Source of the DNA: Maylandia zebra
Taxonomy: Eukaryota > Chordata > Actinopteri > Cichliformes > Cichlidae
DNA: 64,000 nt
Direction: 5' to 3'
Assembly (NCBI RefSeq): GCF_041146795.1
Contig: NC_135174.1
Span: forward strand, 19,152,878-19,216,877
Below, piece after piece: positions 54,101-64,000 of the stretch. The position numbers were made by a program, and so were the translations under genes. The notes beneath the pieces are model-generated. The model was not told where the DNA came from and did not search any database. It worked only from the letters and a program-made list of their open reading frames with translations. Positions within the stretch are counted from its first letter, which is position 1, and every line of letters begins with the position of its first letter.

Positions 54101-54813
54101 CTTATGTCAGTGCCTCAGAGATGGCAAAGCTGCAGCCGTTCACATCTAATGATTCAGCTGCTGTTTGGCTTCAAGTTCACGACCCTGGAGCTATGATAAA
54201 TGTCAAACGCGACATTGTACCGCTAACTAGACCTGCCACTGCCAACCAATCATCTTGTTATTGACTGGGAAAGCTGTAATGTGACTCTAAATGCTACATT
54301 GCAGTGTATTTATCTGTGTAACCATGTGGTTCAGTTATTCAGAGGAATTCAGTTTTTTTCCTTTCTTCCATTTTGCTCAGAGCATTTCTAGACCGGATCA
54401 CACAACAGGCGTCTGGGCAGTTCTCAGACTGTGTCAATGGTTTTATTAGTCATGGAAATAACAGGGCTTAGAAATGGCCGTTACTTTTTTGGAATTAGCT
54501 TAAGGTCAGTGGGTTCTCAAACAGACCTGCCGAATGAACTTAACACAGTCCCAAATCTGTTTCCCCGTATTGTAAACTGGAGCTTATTCGACACTGTGAA
54601 TAATTATTACATAAATGTTAACATAGTTTTTCTAAACTAGCATGGCTCTAAAAAAGAAGTTGTGGTATGAAGAACAGATTATAAAGGAAAATTTGATACT
54701 GTAAAATCCCTCTGACCTGAATTTTTGTTTGTTTATGCTTAGTGAGCTTTCCACAGAAGCTTTGCATAAGTTGGTATTTGGGCAGATTACCTTTCAATAT
54801 CTATCTGACTTCC

Positions 54814-55129
54814 TGGTAGCACTTCATATTAATGTCACACTATTAAGGTATTAGCTAGTGCTTAATTCATCATTTATATAGAATTACTCCTCTTTAGTAT
54901 GTCAGTTATAAATCTAGATATATTAATATGATTATGATCATTCAGTGTTATAGTAGCAGTGATAGATGCACATAGTTACACCATGTACAGCAGTGATGGC
55001 TGTACCTGGTGTAAAAGATGGATAAACATGTCTGTATTTATAACTGACATAATAAGTAGGAGCAGTGACATATAAATGGTGAATTAAACACTTAATACCT
55101 TAATTTTGCGGCATTATTATAAAGTGCTA
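54814..55129. mobile_element. Long-TIR MITE with 9-bp target duplications
   Basis: The left arm (TAGCACTTCATATTAATGTC and onward to CAGTTATAAAT) and the inverted right arm (TAGCACTTTATAATAATGCC and onward to the same CAGTTATAAAT) are related over about 100 bp. Exact 9-bp repeats CTGACTTCC flank it at 54805-54813 and 55130-55138. The 9-bp duplication and long TIRs point to a Mutator-like (MULE) element without a transposase. Confidence 0.82.
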
Positions 55130-58100
55130 CTGACTTCCCTGCTTAATTGCTTTACTATGTCTTACAAAAATCCCAGCAGCAGTTTTTGGGTTGATCAGAC
55201 TTGTCAGGGTGTGTTTTCTGATTTAGGCTGATCATATTTAGTAATCTACTGCTTATTATATGAGTATTATAGATTTAACCTCCCACAAAACTGCTGTCCT
55301 GTTTGCATTTTTACAGTCACACTATGGAGAACGGTGATTTCTTTTTGTTGCCTTTGAAATGGATGCTTTCAAGACATTGACCAGGTCTGTGACCCTCTGC
55401 AAAGTGACTGATGCGTCAAAATGGCGATAAGATGATGATAAGACGGCATCCGTCTCCTATGAGAGGTCAAACTGGCAATTAACTGATTAATGCTGTTTAC
55501 ATACACAGATATTCACATTAAAAGGAAACTTATTACATTCAGAGTCCAGCCAGAAACTCATAGATTTAAAACTGAAATTCAGAAATTCTGCAAAATCACA
55601 CATTTTATATACTAATATGAACAGAATACAACTAGTTGGCAAACAGCTGAGTGGAGTTCCCTATTGAGGGGTCCTCAGAGAAATGCATCATAGATTAGTT
55701 GCTCTAATTGGCACAAATGGTCTCAGATTGTTGGCATTTTGTCTGCATTTATAAATTAGACAGCAAACATTTGCAATCCTTTGCAATCTGTCTGAGAGCG
55801 ATTGCAGTCTCTCTGAGTGGGTTTGCGATCGTTTGAAAACAGGTTGGACAGGTCACTGCACCAGTTGCCTGGTGAGAAGCGACCTATGTAGTGACCTTGT
55901 GATTGCAAGAAGTAATTGCAAGTGTTTGCCGAATCCAGAAAATTTTTTTTGCCATCATTTCTTCCCCCCTTTTTTGTTTTGTTTAAATTGTCTCATGTCC
56001 TATTTCCTGCTCTGAGTCTTAAAGTAGCTACACTTGGGGTCCATGCAAGTATCACTGGCGGGGATCTTTTTCTTCTTATCTCAGTGGATCTGAAAACATG
56101 AAAAACTAATAACACTGTGATGTTTTTTTGTATTGTTCAAACATCAGCTAAAAGAAAATAATGAGTGTTGGGTGTTGGGTGAGTTTATCCTAATTCTACT
56201 TTGCATCCCAAGACCTATTTTTCCTGATTTGTTGGCATGTGAAAGTTGATACCTCAGCCCTAACCTTCTGAGCATCAAACACACTAAGGGGAATGTTAAT
56301 CAGCATTTTTTCCTTCTCTAATAAACTCAGTCAGGATTTGGTTTTAGGATTTGGTTACACTTTATAATGCAGCCCACGCCTAATTATAGGTCAATTAAAC
56401 CCTTAGGTTAACACCCAGAAAGTTTGTTATTTGTTTCTGAGACGTGGAAACATCAGCATCTAAAAAAAGAATGACTTTCTTTCAGCCAGTGACACTTTTG
56501 TTTGTTGTTTTTATTCTGGCATTAGATTTCAATATATTAATTTCCAACAACTCGTCATCCGGCAACTGTTAGAACATATTATTTATCCTTTATTTGAGCA
56601 TGTATCACAAAGTTGGGAAAAGTAAGCAGATAACACATATAGCTGCTTTTTTTACAGTGTATAATGTCACGATGCTTGTATAAAACTTTATCAACCAAAG
56701 CCAGCACTCACTCAGTGATTATTTATGACAGTAGCTTCTCTCTGTCATTCTCTGACATATCATCTGCAGGAAAAGGCTAAAGCATCACTTCCCTATGTGT
56801 AGTTTCATGTACTTTAATTTGGTACAAAGTCCTTCCAGTTTGTCAGGACGAGATGGTCGAGGCAAACTCTGCTGTGTTATCAAAATACGCCTGCATTAAA
56901 CAGCTGTCACTCTGAGGAAAGAATATATGACAAAAACTCGATATTAGTGTTTCAATCAGGAGAATTACACTTTGTGTTAGTTATAGCCATTCTCTGTCTG
57001 CTTTTTGACCAGCAGCGGCACTATAGAGCACTGATTGGGCGTCGACGCAGGTGTAGAATATGACGATAAGACTGTCCTGATGATAATTTGACATAGCAGT
57101 GTTGTTCCAGAGGCTGTGCAAAAGTAAACATGCAGCAATTAAAAATATTCACAAAAACAGCTTTTACAAGATAATTAAACATCTGGAAGCTTTCAGCTGA
57201 TACGAGGACACAAACACTGGATGATTTTTATAAAAGCTAGTTTAGTGACTTCATATGATTTAAATGCATCAAATAATTCATGGTTAACTTTTCAAACACG
57301 AACGCTTTCCCTCTTTTTGACATTTCTCATCATACCAGTCATGTTACTAAATAGATTTTTGACAATATTCACCCAAAATACAATACGAAGGAATGGAAGT
57401 CATTAAAAATCTGAGTAAAGACCAGCGGCTCTGAATAGACCACAAGCTATTTTTATCTATTAGGGGTCAGCCAGGCATATAAATGGGTTTCTGGAGATTA
57501 GTGTTCTGTTTAGGGGTGACCAAGTCTCCATGTGCCCCCACAAAGTGCCCCAGAATGAGATGACTTTGGCCACTAGTGTTTCTGCCCCTCATTAATGAAC
57601 TGTGGAAACAAAAGGCTGAATGCAGAGGCCTCAGAACCACATAAATACAGCCAAGCGGGACTTATGTTCAAAATGTAAAACTCCCAAACAAATGAGATTG
57701 GAAAACTCTCCGGAGCGTCCTCTAAACTTTGCTGCTGTCATCAATCAAGAATATTACCACGCGGGTCCATACAGGACTTGGACAAAGTGCTTCTTTAAGC
57801 ATTTCTCCGGGAGGCACAAAACTGTATTTATGGTCACCACGGGCAGGTATAAAGGGAGATTGGCAAACATGAAAATCAAGCTCTCTCCTGGGTGCCATCT
57901 AGTCAGGCTCAGCTGTGCTAAATCATAGATAGAAAGAACAACAGTCTGGTGCCACAACAGTCCAGTCTGACAAAGCACCGCCTTGGGCCTGCATTTTACA
58001 TTCTCTTCAAAGCCCGTTATTGCAGTCAGTGTTTTTCCTTCATACCTGTTTTTAGCTCTGTAATAAACTTCATCTGTCTTATTGTGCACATCAATGACAC

Positions 58101-59589
58101 GCTCCAGTTTAAACTCAGTTTATTGCATATTACAAAATGCTAAGATTTAAGGCTGCAGAACGTTTCTGTTTCTGCGTTTAGCTGATGTAGGATTGATTTC
58201 TTTTATGAATATATGAATCACCGGGGTCATAACTGCTCTGGACTCTTTCATTAAAGTGAACAATGCCTCCTGCTTAAACACAAGGGTTTCAAAGAGCCCT
58301 CCGCCAAGAGAATAAACTGTGTCTCTATGTGCTTTGAAAACAGCAACATGTAAAATATAGCTTCATTTATCCCTCGAATGCAGGACATTGATCCTCTGCG
58401 GGGAGAGTGGGTGACAACGCATTCTTGGAGCCTTTTAATAATTCAGACGTATGTGGAGGCATAGTAAATATAGCTATAATTGGAGAAGCAAAGTCTTAGA
58501 GCGGTAGAAAATTATAAATGTAATGACGCACCTGTGTATTCATATAAATGCCAGCGTACCTTAATGCTTCCCGAAACCCTTCTAATTGGGAGGCTTAGAC
58601 AGATCACTGCAAGTCGCCCTCGCTTAATAATATTCCTCACACACGCGGGCAGTATTGACTTTTCAAATAAAAAGACATTAATGTAGATAACAGCCATTTT
58701 GAATCCTCATTAGTCACCGGTAATCTAGAAACATGGGCGATGTATTAAGAGTGGTGTTCGCAGCTAGTCATTAAAGGAGAAATAAAAGACAAAATAAATC
58801 CAATCTTGGAACGCCTGCGATTAATCACGTTGGCCACTGCTGGCTGGCTGCTTAACAGTTTTATTGAGTCATTTATGCTGGTTTCCCTGATAATCCATTT
58901 ATTCTGAATAATGTCTGTCTTCATGCTCAAAGTGCTGCGGTCAGGTGATACCGCTATAAACTGTTTCTAAGTCCCTTCCCCCCCTCAGACGAACACATAT
59001 TGAACGAAATCGTGTTGTAAGCGACAGAAGAAAAGCAACAATCACACAATATTCAGGGAAGCTTATAATGAAAGCATTAATTAAGTATATTTTCAATTAT
59101 TCCTCAAGGGGATCACAGACTGAGATTTATCATGAATAATTTGCTGCAGAGCGTCTAATTAAAACACTTTAGTGTCATTTTCACAGCAGAGGGTAGAGTG
59201 TTACTGAAACATAGGAGCAACGTATGTAAAAAAATAGAAAAGAAAAGGGGGAAAAAAGGTGATCTGGCGTCTCTGAAATAGCTTAAAGGGATATGAATGA
59301 CATCATGTGATGTGGGACAGCAGTGTGGAGCGGTCAGCAATGATTAAGTAGTTCCAGTGAATAACACAGAGAGACGATTGCTGTGGAACGTAGTCTCTCT
59401 CTCCAAGCTCCTGCACCGTCAATCCACCAGCTGCACCTCTGGGAGTTGATAAGATTTAAACAGGAAGACAAGACCCACAGTCTGCCCTCACTTGACCCCA
59501 TAGTATGCATTAGCTTTTGAGTATTTTTACTTAATGTTAGTAGGAAGAGTTAGGGTACTTTGCTTTCCATAGCAGACAGACATTTCGTG
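55130..59589. other. Gene-poor interval, repeat-free in large part
   Basis: No gene recognised. TTGGTTACACTTTATAATGC near 56351 is similar to the terminus of the 54814-55129 MITE, suggesting a single arm. About 57440-57620 and 58320-58930 are complex sequences without recognisable repeats, with several homeodomain-like TAAT cores, and could be conserved non-coding elements. Confidence 0.45.
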
Positions 59590-59985
59590 TTGTACACAAT
59601 GACAGTGATGGTTGCAAGTTAGGCTGCTGGCTCATAGTTAGGGCTGTATTAGGTGAACCTGAACCCTCCGTTTGTTATGCAGCTATAGGCTGCTGGAGGT
59701 ATTCCCATGATGTGATACTTTTCCACTTCCCTATTTTTATTTCCTGCTTCCTCTTCTCTTTCCTCTCACTTCCCAACCAGCCACAGCAGGCGGCAGTTTC
59801 TCCCATAGCCTGGATGTCTTTTCCTGTTAATAGGGAGTTCTTCCTTCCCACTGTCGCCAAGTAATTGCTCATACATGCTTGTCTGATTGTCAGGGTTTTC
59901 CTCTATAATATTCGTCAGACCTTTATCTGACAATATAAAGCACCTTGGGGTGACTGTTGTGAATTCAGTTGATCAGGGTCCAGAT
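59590..59985 (+). mobile_element. LINE (L2-like) 3' end fragment
   Basis: GGGAGTTCTTCCTTCCCACT, GTCGCCAAGTAATTGCTCAT and ATATAAAGCACCTTGGGGTG then ACTGTTGTGAATTCAGTT match the conserved 3' untranslated end of a fish LINE (consensus ...ATATAAAGCGCCTTGAGGCGACTGTTGTTGTGA). No coding sequence remains. Confidence 0.75.
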
Positions 59986-62339
59986 TATGGATGCGTACTG
60001 TAATTGGTTTGACCTGCTCTGTTTTTGCTTTATACTGTATTTCCATGTTTATGTTTTAGTAAATAACTGCAGCATTTTCCCTTTTTCCTTGCAAAATATA
60101 CAGAAATGAGAGGGTGGCTGTAGACTTTTGCACAGCAGTAATGGAGATATTAAGTGTTGTAATATACAGTAATATCATTTCTCGGTCTGTGACTTTACCA
60201 CATTTTACTGAGGTTGTTTTCCTGAAAACACTGCAGCTGTTTCTTAGCAGGCCAAACGTGAGCGTCTGTTTCCCTTCACCATTAGTGGATATGCGCTTGT
60301 ATATTTAGAAACAAAGATTTTGTGTGTTCTCAGCAGCGTCTCTGGAGACTTTCTCACAAGATCTTTACTGAAAGCCCGAAGCCTATCAAGTATCTGACAC
60401 AGCACCAGTCGTGGCACCTGACGACATGGTTCTGCAGGGAGTTACTGCTGTCACAATAAATCAGCAACAGACAGGATACAGTATAATCATGCCAGTGTCC
60501 CGTTTCACTCAACCTCTGTTGAACACTTTAGCAAACTCTATGGTGCATGCTGCACCCCGCATAGGCTGCCATACCCACAATGCTTGATGGTTGACTTGAG
60601 AGGAATAATCCATGGGAGATAACACACAAAGGGCTGCTGATGGTTTACGTTGCAAGTCTTTTATTGTACACAATGATGTACTGTGTTGCCAGTAGCTCCC
60701 TTAATTCTCAAACCTTCCGTGCTTTGACAGTAGACGGAATAAATGGGATCCCTTTGAGGGAAAATAAGCCTTGAAGGTCTGTTTTATATCTTAACATGTA
60801 GCTCATACCTCACGACCAAGGCGTGAGATGTGTGGCAATGTTTGAAAACAAACTGCTCCAGTCTGTAACCGTAAGAAGCCTATACTTCAAAACCAAAGTA
60901 AATTGAGATGCCTGAACTATCAGAGCGCGGAGCTGCGCTGAGCTTATATCTGAGCTTAGTTTCCTTCATAAAGATGAATCATAGCGTCTAATTCTCACAA
61001 ATTACCCAAACATTATGTAGTTCTCTCATTTCTCCCACTGTTTAATCTGTGTCTGGAGTATTCGCTGTCACTTCATGTTGCAAACACTCCTTTCACTCTG
61101 GCAGTTCATTGTCTTTTGATGGGCCATAAAAGGCTTGGTTTGATGGATGGTAACTCGGGGCGTCTCTCTTTGTTGTGGGATGTGACGACTGAGTGCATGC
61201 GAGATGTGAGGAGAAGATGCGGTGTGAATGGGAGATGTCATTGATGTCTCGCGCTGACACTGAGGCCCTAAGCACGGCCTTTGATCTCCGTGGATGATTG
61301 CAAAGCAAACACAAATAAAAGATTCGGGCGTGTTACGGTTTCCAGTAAGAAAGTTTGACTGTTTTACGAATATTTTCCAAAAGGCGTTCTCTGTGATTGG
61401 CAGCACGCATTTAAAAGTAGAAAGACCCAATCGGGCCTCTCTAAGAAGTCTGACAAATTGGAAAAGGTGTTTCTAGGAAGGAAACAGGCTCTGGCTTCAA
61501 CCTGTATGCAAAATGTGATTTGTCAAGAGGGAAGACGGCCCATGTCATTGCCTTCTGATCCAGTCCAATAAATATTGCGTGCTCTATAGGCCCCGGGCTC
61601 CCTGCTGACCTCACAACATCTGCTCAGGCACTTACTACTTAATATATTAGCTGTGAGAACAGGGCAGGTGTTTTCAGCCAGAGAACATGAAAACCAGATT
61701 GTGCCTCTGGTTCATGCAGTTGAATTAAAATGAGTCACAAGCAGCTTTTCTCATAAAGTAAAAAACACAATTAATGTTCTAACGTGAAGGGCAGGGGGGA
61801 GTATTTCATAGCTCTGCTTTAGGGTGGCAAGAAAACAACAATAAAGAAACTACAACTGACTGTAAAGATTACCGGATTAAATGTATAGGAATTTGTCTTA
61901 GCATCCATCCGTTTCTCTACTTCAGCTTTCTGCCTTTGTAGTGTTTCTTTGATGTTTACTTAATCATCTGAGCTTGTGCGTCATGGCCTTTACATTAGAG
62001 ATCAACAAATGGAACGCTTTAGAGGTCTAATGATGCTGGTACTTAAGCACATAAGCAAACATTTAACACCAAATATTTAGAGCTACGAGAGCTACCTCTC
62101 ATAAATTAAGTATTTACTGGAAGAATTTCCAGAGTGCCGAGTTCGACCCAACAAAACACATCATAAATAAATGCGGTTATGTGAAAGATGTTGGTTGCAT
62201 TCTTGGTAATGAATTAAAGGGTGAAGCTTTGACCACTGAGGTAAAAATATGATCATTATATAGACATTTCAGTGTTTTATTATCGAGTAAGAATGGTGTG
62301 TAATACTGATTTGTTTGACTTATTAGCTCTGGGTAGCTC
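59986..62339. other. Gene-poor interval
   Basis: No exon, RNA gene or classified repeat recognised. Confidence 0.5.
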
Positions 62340-62650
62340 TGGACCTACACAAGGCCTTCCTCAGAGATGGCGTGAGAAGCTCGGGATAAGGCTGTTTCTC
62401 CTCCACATTGAAAGGAAGCAGTTGAGGTTTCTTTGAGGCTTCTGACAGGCTCTTCTAGGTGAGGTGCTCCAGACATGTTCTACCAGGAGGAGACCTGGAG
62501 GTGGAGCAGGACTCACTGGAGACAGCGTCTTGTTGTTCTCCTGGAAGAGCTGAAAGAAGGAGATTGTTGGGGGAAAAGGTGTGGGTGTGTCTGCTTCGGC
62601 TGCTGTCCCCTCTTGGTGCCGAAGATGGATGCATGGATGGGTTAATGGAT
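62340..62650 (+). mobile_element. Rex3/RTE-like LINE 3' end fragment
   Basis: GTGAGAAGCTCGGGATAAGG, CTCCTCCACATTGAAAGGAA, TTCTACCAGGAGGAGACCTG and the ending GATGGATGCATGGATGG follow the order of the 3' end of fish RTE-type LINEs (consensus ...CTCCTCCGCATTGAGAGGAGCCAG...GGAGGAGACC...GATGGATGGATGG). Degraded, no intact frame. Confidence 0.75.
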
Positions 62651-64000
62651 TGTCAGGCCTGTAATACAAAATTAAAGTTTCTGATGATGACACATCAAAC
62701 GCTCTTGGGGGTTAAGACTCTTAAGACTGTCTACAAAACTATGAGATCCTTGTCTTTTTAAACAGATATAGAATGAGAGATGTTTCATGCTTGAATGTCT
62801 GTGGTTTCAATTTGTGGTCTGAATGATATTTTCCAGTCATGCTTGACCAAGCTTAGGTTCCATTTAAATTGCAGTCATTGGCAAAATGCAACCTCAAAAC
62901 CACCAGCTATCCACTGATGACGACTGAGGTTTTAATTTATTAAATGATCTATTGCATTTTGGTAGCACTTTATAATACGGTGAAATTGTGATCTAATTAT
63001 ATTTACCTACAAATCCTTACTGGTAGATTCAGCTTTTTACAGGAAAGAACAAAATAATAATTAAAAAGAAATTATTATACTTTGAGTAACTTTAGATAGT
63101 GTGTAGCTTCACAACACAACACAATTTGCCCATCTAACACTATTAAATAGGAAAACACTGTATCTTCTATATCATAAAGATGCACACTACTTAAAATTAC
63201 TTACAGTATAATTATTTCTTCATTCTGTGAAAACCTGAATTACCCTTTTATTCTAGTGTATCCACTGATAAGCAATTGCAAGTAAATATAATTAAATTTC
63301 AGTTCAACTTTTAGTTGTGGATCATCCCCACATACCTGATTCCACTGTCAGAAATACTCTGAAGTGAACAAACTGAAAACTTTGACTAAAAATGAAATCC
63401 AGTAATGCTCTATGCACTCATCTTTGAATAAAATTTGCTACAAACCACGCCGACCTGCTGTTTTACGAAATAATTTAGCCTTTTTAAAAATAAAAGTATG
63501 TTTTCCTGTCCTGTTGTTAAATATTTACATCTTCAGTGGGAACCTTTCTCCTCAGTGGCGAGTGTCTGAGAATGAGACCGAGCGAGTCATTGTTAGTGTT
63601 GGTCTTTTCTTTGGGATTTCTGGACAATAACAAAAATATAGAATATCGCTGGCTTTATCCTTTAATTTCTCTTGATGAAAGACTTTAAGTCAGTACTTCA
63701 ACCCATCAAACCTGCTAAGAAAACAAAACTGATTTCAATAAAATTGTCAAGTTTGCGGTTACACTACTGCTGCATATCCACGGATTTAAAAAAAAGAAAG
63801 AAGACGATTTTATAGCATTGCAAAATAATCTCCTTTTTAATCCTCGCACCTATTCATCTACTTCATCCTGATTTCTCCTCTCACATGTGCCAGATATTTT
63901 TCTTTTATTTAAATATCTCATTATTGTCTTTTTACTGCTATTATGCCCAAACAGATTGCGGTCCTGGCGCAATAAAAAAACATTTTTTTCTAGTGAGGAT
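62651..64000. other. Gene-poor interval to window end
   Basis: GGTAGCACTTTATAATACGG at 62961-62980 is nearly the terminus of the 54814-55129 MITE, but no second arm was found, so it may be a solitary half. Nothing else recognised. Confidence 0.5.

Larger units (their letters stand above)
49344..54813. other. Gene-poor interval with one repeat
   Basis: Apart from the DNA repeat at 50731-51182 and a hairpin at 50219-50266 (both listed), no gene or classified element recognised. The block 51590-51740 is free of repeats, AT-rich and dense in TAAT cores. Confidence 0.5.

Noticed and set aside
57620-57928. 102-residue open frame as a gene
   Set aside because: No recognisable domain, no splice partners, and an equally long open frame on the opposite strand.

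Overview
The window is vertebrate nuclear DNA from a ray-finned fish, most likely a percomorph teleost; a cichlid is possible but unproven. The evidence is multi-exon genes with GT-AG introns, compact gene spacing, and fish-type repeats (Tc1-like, hAT, Rex3/RTE-like, restriction-like-endonuclease LINEs). The gene order matches the block I recall from human 10q22: DUSP29 - DUSP13B - DUSP13A - SAMD8 - VDAC2 - COMTD1, followed by a gene-poor interval that in human leads to ZNF503.

Positions 1-20194 hold five atypical dual-specificity phosphatase genes in tandem, all on the minus strand: dusp29 (cut by the left edge), an unnamed paralog, a dusp13b-like gene, a second unnamed paralog, and a dusp13a-like gene. 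The four complete genes each have three coding exons with the same intron phases and an intact HCxxGxSRS catalytic loop. Positions 20726-25278 hold samd8 on the plus strand (ceramide phosphoethanolamine synthase, SMSr). Positions 29250-35480 hold vdac2 on the plus strand, complete over eight coding exons. Positions 36866-43889 hold comtd1 on the minus strand, complete over seven coding exons; it converges on vdac2. Between them lies a rearranged partial duplicate of the vdac2 3' end.

From 43890 to 64000 I recognise no known gene. This stretch holds LINE and DNA-transposon remnants, a long-TIR element with 9-bp target duplications, repeat-free blocks that may be conserved regulatory DNA, and one short GC-rich open segment with splice-like borders that could be an unrecognised exon.

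The genes do not form a pathway. The DUSP array is a tandem family whose mammalian members are muscle or testis phosphatases; samd8, vdac2 and comtd1 act at the ER, the mitochondrial outer membrane and probably a membrane-anchored methyltransferase site. I found no convincing new multi-gene system. The most notable items are the expanded DUSP array, the vdac2 partial duplicate, the possible orphan exon, and several perfect hairpins.
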